64,000 bases of DNA from Sphaerisporangium corydalis (GCF_025506355.1 NZ_JANZYP010000046.1:1-64000); one strand, 5' to 3'. Positions 17,909 to 27,121 are shown, numbered from the stretch's first letter. The notes: generated by a model from the letters alone, not told the origin. Program-made: numbers and translations.

Positions 17909-18571
17909 ATGACCTCGCGCGCCACCCGGGTCCGTGAAGGCGCCGCGCGCGGTTTTCGCGCGCCGGCCCGCCGTCTCGGTGCCGCGGCGGTCGTCTCGCT
18001 CGTCGTGATGCCCTCCGGGACGGTCGCGGCGTGGGCCGCCGTGCCCTCCCCGGCCGCCACGGAACGGGCGTACGCGCTGCGCATCGGCATCGACGACGGG
18101 CACAGCAGCGTCCGGCAGGGTGACCGGCTCACCTACACCACCAAGGTCAGCAACACCGGCAGCGCCGGCTCGCCCCCACTAGTGCTCACGCAGACCCTGA
18201 CGCCCGGCCTGAAACTCCTGTCCTCAACACCCAAGGGCAAGGTCTTCCCGGACCGGATCGCCTGGAACAGGACACTGGCCGCCGGGAAGACCGACCAGTT
18301 CAGCGTCACCGTCGAGGTCGGACGGCTGCCCGCCAAACTGGAGCGGCTGGCGGCCGTGGCGTGCGCCTCGGCCAGGAGCGACAAACGGCCCATCGTCTGC
18401 GCCAGCCACCTGGACCGCCTGCCGGGCTCCTCGCCGGAGACGCTCCAGGGCCCGATACCCGGTCTGGTCTCCGGCCGTGGCCTGTGGTTCGCGGTCGCCG
18501 GAGCGGCGGCGGTGCTGACGGCGTCGCTGGGACTGGCCGTCAGAAGACGCAGGACGCGCCCCCGGACCTGA
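17909..18571 (+). CDS. membrane-anchored DUF11-like surface protein
   Basis: A 220-residue protein with a signal peptide (hydrophobic AAAVVSLVVMPSGTVAAWAA). A single DUF11/CARDB-like beta domain (~residues 50-150; YALRIGIDDGHSSVRQGDRL, NTGSAGSPPLVLTQTLTPG) contains two late cysteines. One C-terminal transmembrane helix (LWFAVAGAAAVLTASLGLAV) with an Arg-rich tail (RRRRTRPRT) ends it. The ATG at 17909 is preceded by GGGGG at 9 bases. It closes the surface locus and could be the membrane-proximal component that docks the adhesin; this is inferred from position and domain type only. Confidence 0.75.
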   Translation: MTSRATRVREGAARGFRAPARRLGAAAVVSLVVMPSGTVAAWAAVPSPAATERAYALRIGIDDGHSSVRQGDRLTYTTKVSNTGSAGSPPLVLTQTLTPGLKLLSSTPKGKVFPDRIAWNRTLAAGKTDQFSVTVEVGRLPAKLERLAAVACASARSDKRPIVCASHLDRLPGSSPETLQGPIPGLVSGRGLWFAVAGAAAVLTASLGLAVRRRRTRPRT

Positions 18572-18594
18572 CGCTGGGACCGTGTCAGGTCCGG
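18562..18594. terminator. hairpin overlapping the stop codon of the DUF11-like gene
   Basis: CCGGACCTGAC (18562-18572) pairs perfectly with GTCAGGTCCGG (18584-18594): an 11-bp stem that includes the TGA. It probably terminates the surface operon. Confidence 0.55.
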
Positions 18595-18623
18595 AGTACG
18601 AGGTCCGGACGCGCGTCAGGTTT

Positions 18624-18645
18624 CGGACCCCCTGTCCGGGGTCCG
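18624..18645. terminator. second hairpin between convergent genes
   Basis: CGGACCCC (18624-18631) pairs with GGGGTCCG (18638-18645) around a 6-nt loop, just before the stop of the minus-strand DUF4230 gene. Probably bidirectional. Confidence 0.55.
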
Positions 18646-18647
18646 CG

Positions 18648-19337
18648 TCAGGGCTCGTCGGCGAACTTCACCGTCACCTTCGTGAACCCGAGTGACTTGA
18701 GCATGCCCTCAAGCATGATCTTGGTGTTCTGGTTGGCGCGGTTGAGCAGGTCGCTGGACCGCGCGGCCTCGGAGATCTTCTTCTCGGCCAGGACGTAGAG
18801 CTCCTGCTGGTTCTCGGGCGAACTGGACAGCATGCCCTGGACCCGGTCCAGGATGCCGCGCTCCTGGGCGTAGACGTAGGACTTGCTGTTGTCGAGGTTG
18901 GTCTTCTCCAGTTGCGCGCGGGGCAGCCGCACGGTGACCTCGGTGCGGTCGGCGGAGACGGTGAGCGCGTCCTTGCCCATCGCCGAGAAGTCGACGTAGG
19001 CGTCCACGCTCCCCGCGCCCACGAACAGCGTGCGCGAGCCCTTGATGGCGTCCGGGAGGAACGCGGCGTCCTTCTCCAGGTCCACGATGACCTGGAAGTT
19101 GCCGCTCGCGGACTGGAACCGGCTCATGTTCTGGATCGACTGGAGGAGGACCGGCTGGCTGCGGTCGATCGTCGATTCGCCGAACGGGTTGAGGTACGAC
19201 CAGGTCAGCCTGGCGCCGACGACGAGAAGGACGAGCACGGTGATGGCGCCCGCGAGAAAGCGCCAGCCGCGTCGTGACCGGCGCTCGGCCGGTTCCGCTG
19301 CCACCGCTGTCTGGGGGGTCGACGTCTGACGGTTCAC
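18648..19337 (-). CDS. DUF4230 domain protein
   Basis: A 229-residue protein anchored by one N-terminal helix (FLAGAITVLVLLVVGARLTW) after a basic cytosolic tail, so the bulk is extracytoplasmic. The domain has the DUF4230 layout: LLQSIQNMSRFQSASGNFQV, then SRTLFVGAGSVDAYVDFS, VTVRLPRAQLEK, a helical stretch with YAQERGILDRV, and the terminal LGFTKVTVKFAD. The family function is unknown. The GTG at 19337 is preceded by AAGGAAA. It is convergent with the surface operon and shares the hairpins at its 3' end; nothing ties it functionally to that locus. Confidence 0.85.
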   Translation of the reverse strand: MNRQTSTPQTAVAAEPAERRSRRGWRFLAGAITVLVLLVVGARLTWSYLNPFGESTIDRSQPVLLQSIQNMSRFQSASGNFQVIVDLEKDAAFLPDAIKGSRTLFVGAGSVDAYVDFSAMGKDALTVSADRTEVTVRLPRAQLEKTNLDNSKSYVYAQERGILDRVQGMLSSSPENQQELYVLAEKKISEAARSSDLLNRANQNTKIMLEGMLKSLGFTKVTVKFADEP

Positions 19338-19410
19338 GGCAGTTTCCTTCCCGAGATGGACCCCTTCTCACATCATGTCCGGGAAGATGATGGTCCGTGC
19401 GCCGCCCCTG

Positions 19411-20835
19411 TCAGCCGGGTGGGGCGGGCATGGTGGGGTAGGGCGAGCCGGGGACGGGGGATTGGACCTGGTAGGCGGTGGCCGCCCCCCGGCCCGGCGG
19501 GGACGCCACCGGACGGACGCTCCCGTACATCATGGGGCGTGGCACGACCTGGTTCGCCACCCCGCCGAAATGACCCGTCTTCAGGCCGCACGTGGCGAAG
19601 TCGGTGTAGAACATGCGCAGCCAGTCGCGACGCTGGCTCTCGGTCAGCCCGGAGAACCACGTGGCCGCCGCCTGCTGCCCGGCCACCGGGCCGCTGGGCA
19701 GCGGATCCCCCCGCAGCCAGGCGGTGACGATGGCGCGGTAGCCGCCCGCGGGGCCGTCCCCGCACGGGCGGGCCAGCCTCTCCACGAACTCCGCCGCCGC
19801 CCGCTCGGCGTACCCGGGCGTGAGGTCGTCGACGTGGATCGGCACCACGCCGGGAGCGGGCACCGAGGCGTCCTCGCGCGGGCGCTGCTCGACCCGGGAG
19901 AACGCGGCGGGCGTGCCGGTCAGCCGGGCGGCGAGCGTGGTGAACGTGGCGCCGAGGTCGGTCAGCCCGCTGCGCATCCCCGGATGGACGCAGACCGTGA
20001 TCGGCCACTCCTGGCAGGAGTAGACCATCGGCTCGGTGGCGGCGACGGCCTGCGGCTCGCCCAGCAGCCGGGCCATGCCCGTGCCCGCCGCGAGGACCGC
20101 CACCATCGCCCCGGCGAGCACGAGCGCGCGCCGGGTGACCACCGCCGTCCAGGTGAGGAACAGCGCGGCGGTGACGCCGACCAGCCAGAGCGTCTGGTTG
20201 GCGAACGCCACCGGGCGCAGGCCCTCGAACGGGTCGTACGGCTCCGAGGTGCTGGGCGCCAGCCGGGCGGCCCACAGCGAGCCGCCGGCCAGGGACGTGA
20301 ACAGGCCGTACGCGCCGAGACCCGCCAGGACGGGCGTGACCGCCCAGGGCAGCATCCAGCCCGTGATCCACCCCGACACCGCATAGAGCGCGAGCCCGGC
20401 CGCCCCCACGGCCAGGCCGGTGGGCGCCAGATGGCCCGCCTGCTCGGTCAGGACGGCCTTGATCGCGAGCATGGTCACCGTGGCGCCGAACGCGCCCACG
20501 ACGACCGCGAGGACCGCCAGCGGCGCCCTCAGCACCCGCCAGCCGCCCAGCACCCGGCCCCGCAGGGCGCGGCGTTTTCGCACGGCCACCCACGCGGCGA
20601 ACGCCGCCGCCACCGGGCCGGTCAGCCGGAGCGATCCGATGACCGCGACGACGATGTTCTCCCATGCGGCGATACCTGGGACAAGGACGCTCCAAGCGGC
20701 GAGCAGGCCCAGCGCGAGCAGTATTCCTACCGCCACCAGCGCGCTGTGCTTCAGCTCCTCGCGTGAAACGCCCCTTTGCTCAAGCACGGTCCCGCGTGGA
20801 CCGGAGATCCGGCCACGCCGCCCGTGCCACTGCAC
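19411..20835 (-). CDS. polytopic membrane protein with large soluble C-terminal domain
   Basis: About 470 residues. Roughly six transmembrane segments are visible in the first ~250 residues (for example SALVAVGILLALGLLAAWSV, LAVLAVVVGAFGATVTML and LVLAGAMVAVLAAGTGMA). A ~200-residue soluble region follows, containing MVYSCQEWPITVCVHPGM and a later RDWLRMFYTDFATCG, with several cysteines. A helical transmembrane half plus such a globular tail is seen in uncharacterised proteins that accompany ABC-2-type transporters in actinomycetes, but no transporter gene is adjacent. The start is uncertain: GTG 20835 gives the longest product, and a GTG ~16 codons later is possible. Function unknown. Confidence 0.7.
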   Translation of the reverse strand: MQWHGRRGRISGPRGTVLEQRGVSREELKHSALVAVGILLALGLLAAWSVLVPGIAAWENIVVAVIGSLRLTGPVAAAFAAWVAVRKRRALRGRVLGGWRVLRAPLAVLAVVVGAFGATVTMLAIKAVLTEQAGHLAPTGLAVGAAGLALYAVSGWITGWMLPWAVTPVLAGLGAYGLFTSLAGGSLWAARLAPSTSEPYDPFEGLRPVAFANQTLWLVGVTAALFLTWTAVVTRRALVLAGAMVAVLAAGTGMARLLGEPQAVAATEPMVYSCQEWPITVCVHPGMRSGLTDLGATFTTLAARLTGTPAAFSRVEQRPREDASVPAPGVVPIHVDDLTPGYAERAAAEFVERLARPCGDGPAGGYRAIVTAWLRGDPLPSGPVAGQQAAATWFSGLTESQRRDWLRMFYTDFATCGLKTGHFGGVANQVVPRPMMYGSVRPVASPPGRGAATAYQVQSPVPGSPYPTMPAPPG

Positions 20836-21133
20836 TGCTGCTGTTCATTCAGGACCCCCCGTGCCTGGATGAGCGGCGCTCAAGGCTCTGGGTGCCGGCC
20901 CCTTGGCACCCGTGCCCGATCCAACCGCCACGCCGTACGTCCACGGGATCGCGTGAGCGCGCCTCGCGTCGCACGGCGCGGCTTTCCCCGTGCTTTGGAC
21001 CGGGCTTTGCCGCGCCTCACCTCTTGACATGCACACCATAACGGAGCGTGATGTTTGCCGTCCCGCTTCTTGGGGAACCTGTGAGACTTGGTCACCCTGG
21101 GTCAGCCACCGGGGCAGGCGCTAGCGTAGCGGT
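20836..21133. other. 298-bp divergent intergenic region
   Basis: It lies between the membrane protein (minus) and the MarR gene (plus). A TTGACA hexamer (21024-21029) and a minus-strand TATGGT (complement of 21035-21040) could be promoter parts. No gene or hairpin is recognised. Confidence 0.4.
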
Positions 21134-21715
21134 GTGTCCATCGGTGTACCCAAACCGCTCAACCTGCCGTTCGATCCCATCGAGCGCGCCGCCGAAACCT
21201 GGCGTGTCCACTTCGGGCCGTCGTCCGCGATGGCGGCCGTCACATCGATCATGAGAGCGCACCAGATCCTCCTGGGGCAACTGGACACGCTGCTCAGGCC
21301 GCATGACTTGACGTTCGCGCGATATGAGGCGCTCGTCCTGCTGACCTTCAGCAGGACCGGCTCCCTTCCGCTGTCGCGGATCGGCGAGCGGCTCATGGTC
21401 CATCCCACCAGCGTGACCAACACCGTCGACCGCCTGGAGCGCGCGGGGCTCGTCCGCCGCGCGCGCAACCCCAAGGACGGGCGCGGCGTCCTCGCCGAGA
21501 TCAGCGACAAGGGCCGCGAGGCCGTGGAGCGGGCGACCGCCGATCTCATGGGCGCCGGCTTCTGCATGACGATGTACGGCGAGACCGACCTGTCGGAGAT
21601 GTTCGGCCTGCTGCGCACGATCAGGGTGGCCGCCGGCGACTTCGAGGGCGGCGAGGGGCCCGGAACGCCGGAAGGGGGCCCGCCCGGTACGGACGAGCCC
21701 CCTGGCCGGGACTGA
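21134..21715 (+). CDS. MarR-family transcriptional regulator
   Basis: A 193-residue winged-helix protein. After an N-terminal helix (LPFDPIERAAETW) comes the MarR core: a dimerisation helix MRAHQILLGQLDTLLRPHDL, then LTFARYEALVLLTFSRTG, the recognition region PLSRIGERLMVHPTSVTNTV and the wing VRRARNPKDGRGVLAEISDKG. The C-terminus is a disordered Gly/Pro-rich tail. The GTG at 21134 has TAGCGT (21122-21127) six bases upstream, so translation probably starts on a leaderless mRNA. The ligand and targets are unknown. Its neighbours (a membrane protein and a convergent protease) give no clear target, though the 298-bp divergent region could hold an autoregulatory site. Confidence 0.9.
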   Translation: MSIGVPKPLNLPFDPIERAAETWRVHFGPSSAMAAVTSIMRAHQILLGQLDTLLRPHDLTFARYEALVLLTFSRTGSLPLSRIGERLMVHPTSVTNTVDRLERAGLVRRARNPKDGRGVLAEISDKGREAVERATADLMGAGFCMTMYGETDLSEMFGLLRTIRVAAGDFEGGEGPGTPEGGPPGTDEPPGRD

Positions 21716-21721
21716 TCGAGG

Positions 21722-23440
21722 TCAGTGGCGCACGGCGCGCAGGGCGTCGACGATGCCCTTGCCGTAGAAGCCGTTCGACCCCGTGGTGCCCTCGCACACG
21801 TGGGTCGCGGTGACCGTGTTACCCGCGGGCAGGTGGCGGGTGTAGGTGTAGGCGGGCGGGCTCGGGCACGCCGTCTTGGTGGCCGTGCCCTTCAGGATGG
21901 CCTCGACGACGCCGGGGTCCAGCGTCTTGCCGCCGGTGCGCCCGTCGCGGCGGCCGTACTCGCTGACGATCAGCGCCGCGACGCCCACCGCGCGGGGCGA
22001 GGCCATCGAGGTGCCCTGCAGGTACTGGTAGTACGCGCAGGTCGCGCCGGCGCAGTCCTTCACGACGTAGTTCACCGTCGGGTCGCCGTTGACGTCGATC
22101 TCGCCGTTCGCGACGGCGAGGGACTTGGGATAGGCCGCCAGCGTGGCCCTGGTGATGTCGCGGACGTTGTCCGGGTTGTCGTAGGTGTCGCCGCCGGGCG
22201 AGGCGACGTCCACATAGCCGTTGCCGTAGTCGGAGTAGTACGCCTTGCGCTTGCTGATGCCGGTCGAGGAGACCGAGATGACGTGCTCGCCCTCGCTGGG
22301 CATGGAGACGCAGCTCGGCGGGATGGTGCGCGCGTGGGGTTTCTCGCCGGGCTCGCTGGCGAAGTCGGGGCTGGAGGCGTCGGCGAGCTCCTTGGTGTAG
22401 TCGGTGCCGCCGTTGCCCGCGGCCGACACCAGCGTGACGCCGTGGCGGTGGGCGTAGTTCAGGGCGCGCTGGGTGGCCCGGATGACCGTCGCCTGCTCCA
22501 GCCGGTCGGCCGGCGAGTCCGCCGGGTTGTCGGTGCAGTTGAACAGCCACGGGTCGATGTAGTAGCTCATGTTGACGACGTCGACGCCGATGTCGCCCGC
22601 GTAGGTGAGCGCGTCCACGGTGGGCTGGAGGAAGAAGTAGCCGGAGTCCTGGCCCGCGCGCAGGTTGACCAGCGTGACCTTGGGCGCCACGCCGGAGATC
22701 CCGAGCTTGTTGATCGGGGAGGCGATCGAGGAGGCCACGTGGGTGCCGTGCCCGTCCTCGTCCACGTTGTTCGGGTCCTGGCAGGACTGGTCCGGCTCCT
22801 CCTCGCAGGGGCCGTCGATCGGGTCGCCGTTGGCGTCGGCGGGGATGTCGACGGTGAAGTTGCGGCTCAGCGACCGGTTGAAGTTCGGCGCGATGTCAGG
22901 GTGGGAGCCGTCGATGCCGGTGTCCAGGACGCCGACCAGGACCCCCGGGTCGCCCTTCTCGTACTTGTGCGCCTCCTCGGCGTGGATCTGCTTCATGTCC
23001 CACTGGAGTTCCGAGAGGGGCTCGGCCTTGGTGCTCCGGCCGTGCCGGAGCGCCCCGCTCTCACGGCCCTCCCGCTCCACGGCCCGTGACCGCCCGGACT
23101 GGGAGCCGAGCGCCGACCGCGCGGCGGACTTCGGGACGCCGCCGATCACCCGGTCGTGGGAGACGCCGTCGATGACCGCGCTGGCGGAGATCGCCGAGGC
23201 GAAGCCGGGGTCGGCGGTGGTCACCGTGGCCAGCCCGACCGCCGTGTTCACCTTCACGACGCTGCCGCCCGCCGCCTCGATCGCCTTCTGCGCATCCGAG
23301 GCCGAAGCGCCTTCCTTGTAGAGGACGACGTACTGGTTGGTTCCCGAGGGCCCGGCCGTGGCCGGCCCGGCCTGCGCGGGAAGCGCCACGGCCGCCGTGA
23401 TGACGGCCGCCGCGGCGGAGACGACGATGAAGCGTTTCAC
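21722..23440 (-). CDS. secreted subtilisin-like serine protease (S8)
   Basis: A 572-residue secreted protease. The GTG at 23440 has GGAGGT seven bases upstream; longer in-frame starts would bury the signal peptide (VKRFIVVSAAAAVITAAVAL). An Inhibitor_I9-like propeptide (NQYVVLYKEGAS.., residues ~33-105) is followed by a low-complexity Arg/Glu/Ser linker. The peptidase domain has a complete triad: D173 in VLDTGIDGSHPD, H234 in DEDGHGTHVASSIA and S478 in LQGTSMASPRAVGVAAL. There are several cysteines and a conserved C-terminal NGFYGKGIVDALRAV. It probably degrades extracellular protein or matures exported proteins. A subtilisin-inhibitor-like protein is encoded at 56884. Confidence 0.95.
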   Translation of the reverse strand: MKRFIVVSAAAAVITAAVALPAQAGPATAGPSGTNQYVVLYKEGASASDAQKAIEAAGGSVVKVNTAVGLATVTTADPGFASAISASAVIDGVSHDRVIGGVPKSAARSALGSQSGRSRAVEREGRESGALRHGRSTKAEPLSELQWDMKQIHAEEAHKYEKGDPGVLVGVLDTGIDGSHPDIAPNFNRSLSRNFTVDIPADANGDPIDGPCEEEPDQSCQDPNNVDEDGHGTHVASSIASPINKLGISGVAPKVTLVNLRAGQDSGYFFLQPTVDALTYAGDIGVDVVNMSYYIDPWLFNCTDNPADSPADRLEQATVIRATQRALNYAHRHGVTLVSAAGNGGTDYTKELADASSPDFASEPGEKPHARTIPPSCVSMPSEGEHVISVSSTGISKRKAYYSDYGNGYVDVASPGGDTYDNPDNVRDITRATLAAYPKSLAVANGEIDVNGDPTVNYVVKDCAGATCAYYQYLQGTSMASPRAVGVAALIVSEYGRRDGRTGGKTLDPGVVEAILKGTATKTACPSPPAYTYTRHLPAGNTVTATHVCEGTTGSNGFYGKGIVDALRAVRH

Positions 23441-23605
23441 ACCCACCTCCAGTGAGCTGAAGACATTCCGAGCCCATCGTTCGGGATAACCGCTCCCCAT
23501 GACGGTTCCGTGCGAATTCGCGATGAAGGCGTGACATACCAAGGCCGGCCCCGGTGTCACCCGGTCACGACCATGAGCACGTCCGGGATGCGGCAGGATT
23601 GGACT

Positions 23606-24571
23606 ATGAGCCCAGCGGACTTCACTCGACCGGCATCGTTGCAGGGGGCTGTCGACCTCGGCGCGCGTAAGCAGGCACTGGAAGCGCAGGCCCGTCGTGA
23701 GGCGGCCGCCGCGCAGCCCGCCTCAGGAGGCGCCCCGGGCACGCCCGGCGGTGCGGTGATCATCGACGTCACCGACGAGACCTTCGCCACCGACGTGATC
23801 GAGCGCTCCATGCGCACCCCGGTGGTCCTCGACCTGTGGGCCACGTGGTGCGAGCCGTGCAAGCAGCTCAGCCCGATCCTGGAGAAGCTCGCCGCCGAGG
23901 CGGCGGGGCGGTGGGTGCTCGCCAAGGTCGACGTGGACGCCAGCCCCCAGATCAGCGGCGCGCTCCAGGTGCAGAGCATCCCGACCGTGCTGGCCGTCTT
24001 CCAGGGCCAGGCGGTGACCGGCTTCCAGGGGGCGCTCCCCGAGGCGCAGGTGCGGCAGTGGCTCGACCAGCTCCTCCAGGCGCTCGCCCAGTACCTCCCG
24101 CCCCCCGGCGAGGCCCCGGTGGAGGACCCCGCCGCCCAGGAGCAGGACCTGCCGGCCGCCGACCCCGACCTGCTCGCGGCCGAGCAGGCCATCGACGACG
24201 GCGACCTCGACGCGGCGGCCGCCGCCTACGAGCGGCTGCTGGCCAGGGCCCCGGCCGACCAGGACGCCAAGATCGGCCTCGCCGGGGTGGGGCTCGTGCG
24301 CCGCACCCAGGACCTGGACCCCGGCGCCGTGCTCCGCGCCGCCGCCGAGGACCCCGCCGACATCGGCGCGCAGATACAGGCCGCCGACGTGGAGATGCTC
24401 GGGGGCCAGGTCGACGAGGCGTTCGACCGGCTGGTCGCGCTCGTGCGCCGCACCTCAGGCGACGACCGCGACCGCGCCAGGCGCCACCTCCTCGACCTGT
24501 TCGACGCCCTGCCCGCCGGGGACGCCTCGGTCGCCAAGGCCCGCAGAGGGCTCGCCAGCGCCCTGTTCTGA
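23606..24571 (+). CDS. thioredoxin-domain protein with TPR-like C-terminus (co-chaperone YbbN-like)
   Basis: 321 residues. Residues ~50-155 form a thioredoxin fold with active site WCEPC (C82, C85) and the cis-Pro region QSIPTVLAVF. Residues ~190-321 are alpha-helical TPR-like repeats (LLAAEQAIDDGDLDAAAAAYERLL, then LGGQVDEAFDRLVALV), as in the YbbN/CnoX co-chaperones. The family links redox or hypochlorite stress to protein folding, and actinomycete members keep CXXC. The start at 23606 is chosen because CAGGAT (23594-23599) sits six bases before ATG, the leaderless geometry seen elsewhere in the window; an upstream in-frame ATG (23588) is possible. Confidence 0.9.
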   Translation: MSPADFTRPASLQGAVDLGARKQALEAQARREAAAAQPASGGAPGTPGGAVIIDVTDETFATDVIERSMRTPVVLDLWATWCEPCKQLSPILEKLAAEAAGRWVLAKVDVDASPQISGALQVQSIPTVLAVFQGQAVTGFQGALPEAQVRQWLDQLLQALAQYLPPPGEAPVEDPAAQEQDLPAADPDLLAAEQAIDDGDLDAAAAAYERLLARAPADQDAKIGLAGVGLVRRTQDLDPGAVLRAAAEDPADIGAQIQAADVEMLGGQVDEAFDRLVALVRRTSGDDRDRARRHLLDLFDALPAGDASVAKARRGLASALF

Positions 24572-24807
24572 CCCGACCGCCCCTCCCGTCCCACGACGCT
24601 CCCGCGCCCCACGGGCCGCGGGAGCGCCACCGGCCACCGTGGCCCACCCCTAGAAGGGCCCCAGGTGTGATCCTTCGCCGCCGGACGGCGGAAGCTCACG
24701 GCCGGGTCTGGCACGATGGGTATCCCGAACGAGCAGGCGAGCCGGATGCGCGACAGCGAGCACCCGAGCGAGCGCGACCATGACCACCCGCAAAGGAGCG
24801 GATCGAC

Positions 24808-26217
24808 GTGGCCACCGTGCCGAGCGTGTCGTACTCGATCACCGTCCGTCTTGAGGTGCCGGCGGGCGGCAAGGCCGTCAGCCAGCTGACCCACGCCGTG
24901 GAGAACGCCGGCGGCGTCGTGACCGCCCTCGACGTGACCAACGCCGGTCACGAGAAGCTGCGCATCGACGTCACCTGCGCCGCCAGGGACACCGACCACG
25001 CCCAGATCATCGTCGACAGCCTCGAGTCCGTCGAGGGCGTCGTCCTGCACAAGGTCAGCGACCGCACCTTCCTGATGCACCTCGGCGGCAAGATCGAGAT
25101 GCAGTCCAAGGTCCCGCTGCGCAACCGCGACGAACTGTCGATGGCCTACACCCCGGGGGTGGCGCGGGTCTCGCTGGCCATCGCGCGCAACCCCGAGGAC
25201 GCCCGCCGCCTGACGATCAAGCGCAACACCGTCGCGGTGGTCACCGACGGGTCGGCCGTGCTCGGCCTCGGCAACATCGGCCCGGCGGCGGCGCTGCCGG
25301 TCATGGAGGGCAAGGCCGCCCTGTTCAAGCGGTTCGCCGGCATCGACGCCTGGCCGCTCTGCCTGGACACCCAGGACGTCGACACCATCGTGGAGGTCGT
25401 CCGCTGCATCGCCCCCGGGTTCGGCGGCATCAACCTGGAGGACATCTCGGCGCCGCGCTGCTTCGAGATCGAGCGTCGGCTGCGCGAGCTGCTGGACATC
25501 CCGGTCTTCCACGACGACCAGCACGGCACGGCCATCTGCGTCCTCGCGGCGCTGACCAACGCGCTGCGCGTCGTCGGCAAGGCCCTGCCCGACGTGCGGA
25601 TCGCCATGGCCGGGGCCGGCGCGGCCGGCACCGCCGTGCTGCGCCTGCTGCGCGCGGCCGGGGCGCGCAACGTGGTCGTGTGCGACTACCTCGGCGCGGT
25701 GCACAAGGGCCGTGACGACCTCGACGAGTCGCTGCGGTGGATCGCCGAGAACACCAACGCCGACGGGTACGTCGGCGACCTGCGCGGCGCGGTGAAGGGC
25801 GCCGACGTGTTCATCGGCGTCTCGGCCCCCGGCATCCTCACCAAGGACGACATCGCCACCATGGCCGAGTCGGCCGTGGTCTTCGCGCTGGCCAACCCCG
25901 AGCCCGAGGTGTCGCCCGACGACGCCAGGGAGCACGCCGCGGTGGTCGCCACCGGCCGGTCGGACTACCCGAACCAGATCAACAACGTGCTGGCCTTCCC
26001 CGGCGTCTTCCGCGGCCTGCTGGACGCGCAGTCGCGCATGGTCACCGAGTCCATGCTGCTGGCCGCCGCCAACGCCCTGGCGAACGTCGTGTCCGAGGAG
26101 GAGCTCGGCCCGAACTACATCGTCCCCAGCGTCTTCCACCCCGACGTCGCCACCGCGGTCGCCGCGGCCGTGCGCGAGTCGGCGGGCGGCAAGGTCCGCG
26201 GCCTGACCGAGGCCTAG
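24808..26217 (+). CDS. NAD(P)-dependent malic enzyme with N-terminal ACT-like domain
   Basis: 469 residues. It catalyses oxidative decarboxylation of malate to pyruvate in the cytosol. An ACT-like regulatory domain (residues ~1-80; [20 protein letters not shown]) precedes the malic-enzyme catalytic domain with [12 protein letters not shown], the lysine-bearing [36 protein letters not shown] and [12 protein letters not shown]. The NAD-binding domain follows with [15 protein letters not shown]. The GTG at 24808 has AAAGGAG at 24791-24797. The N-terminal ACT fusion is common in actinobacterial homologues and implies allosteric control. It stands alone between the thioredoxin-like gene and an LPYTG protein. 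Confidence 0.95.
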   Translation: MATVPSVSYSITVRLEVPAGGKAVSQLTHAVENAGGVVTALDVTNAGHEKLRIDVTCAARDTDHAQIIVDSLESVEGVVLHKVSDRTFLMHLGGKIEMQSKVPLRNRDELSMAYTPGVARVSLAIARNPEDARRLTIKRNTVAVVTDGSAVLGLGNIGPAAALPVMEGKAALFKRFAGIDAWPLCLDTQDVDTIVEVVRCIAPGFGGINLEDISAPRCFEIERRLRELLDIPVFHDDQHGTAICVLAALTNALRVVGKALPDVRIAMAGAGAAGTAVLRLLRAAGARNVVVCDYLGAVHKGRDDLDESLRWIAENTNADGYVGDLRGAVKGADVFIGVSAPGILTKDDIATMAESAVVFALANPEPEVSPDDAREHAAVVATGRSDYPNQINNVLAFPGVFRGLLDAQSRMVTESMLLAAANALANVVSEEELGPNYIVPSVFHPDVATAVAAAVRESAGGKVRGLTEA

Positions 26218-26296
26218 GACCCACGTCCGGGGCGCGGGGCGGCGCACAGGGCTGTCCGGGCGCGGGACCGCGCCCAGGGCTCCGGGAAGGCCTCGG

Positions 26297-27121
26297 CTAC
26301 GGTGCCGGGTAGCGGCGCCGGCCGTAGGGGGAGCGCGGGCGCAAGAGGGGCTCGGCGGGGGTGCGGCGCGGCCAGATCAGCGCGACCCACCACAGCATGC
26401 CGCCGAAGACCATCAGCCCCACGGCGGTCGCCACCTTGCCCCACAGGTCGGCGGGCGGCCCGGTGTAGGGCAGATGGCGGATCGACCGGTACTCCATGTG
26501 GGTCACCGGATGCCGGTGCAGCAGCGGGTTGTACCGATGGGACAGCAGGCCCTCGCTCCGCCCCTCGCCGCCCCGCTCGTCGTCGCTCTCGCTGTAGACC
26601 GACTCGCGGTACTCGCCGTAGGACTCCTCCTCGGGCCGGCACCGCGACCACACCTGGTACCTGCCGGTGCCCTGGCCGGCGAGGGTGACCGCGATGCGCT
26701 CGGTCGCCCGGGGCTCGACGTGCACCGGGATGGTGCGCTCGACGCCCGGCCACAGCACGCCGTTCCTGACGAGCGTGTCGCCGCGGCGGACGGAGTACTC
26801 GACGGTGCCGTGGTCGCGCGGCGCGGTCATCACGACGTTGGCGTCCCCGGACGGGCACTCGACGCGGGACACGGCCACGTCCACGCGCCCGTCGCGGTCG
26901 TCCCGGTCGTCCCGGGAGTCCCGGAGCCCCCGGGAGCCGTACAGGTCGCGGTCCAGGTCGCGCTCGTCGTCGCCGTCGCGCCCGTGCGCGCCGGTGAGGG
27001 CGTGGGAGTGGTGGGAGGCGCGTTCGGCCCCGCCGAGGCCGGCGGCGTGCGATCCGCGGCTCGCGGGGACGGCGACGGCGGCGCCCACGGCCATGAGCGC
27101 CACAAGGAGCAGGCGGGTCAC
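26297..27121 (-). CDS. secreted protein with LPYTG-type sorting signal
   Basis: 274 residues. A signal peptide (VTRLLLVALMAVGAAVAVP) is followed by a charged low-complexity stretch rich in Asp/Arg (DDERDLDRDLYGSRGLRDSR, residues ~50-75). A beta domain comes next (VDVAVSRVECPSGDANVVMT .. VWSRCRPEEE, with a probable C-C pair). The C-terminus has LPYTG (217-221), a hydrophobic helix (ATAVGLMVFGGMLWWVALIW) and a basic tail (PRRTPAEPLLRPRSPYGRRR), which reads as a cell-wall sorting signal, although the tail is longer than usual. It is probably sortase-anchored, and otherwise simply membrane-anchored. The GTG at 27121 has GGGAG upstream. Function is unknown. Confidence 0.75.
   Translation of the reverse strand: MTRLLLVALMAVGAAVAVPASRGSHAAGLGGAERASHHSHALTGAHGRDGDDERDLDRDLYGSRGLRDSRDDRDDRDGRVDVAVSRVECPSGDANVVMTAPRDHGTVEYSVRRGDTLVRNGVLWPGVERTIPVHVEPRATERIAVTLAGQGTGRYQVWSRCRPEEESYGEYRESVYSESDDERGGEGRSEGLLSHRYNPLLHRHPVTHMEYRSIRHLPYTGPPADLWGKVATAVGLMVFGGMLWWVALIWPRRTPAEPLLRPRSPYGRRRYPAP

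Noticed and set aside
24717-24807. Small ORF before malic enzyme
   Set aside because: ATG at 24717 opens a frame that runs out of frame into the malic enzyme gene; no RBS, and composition is unconvincing.
24226-26247. 673-residue minus-strand frame opposite malic enzyme
   Set aside because: Shadow of a recognisable enzyme; no domains and biased composition.
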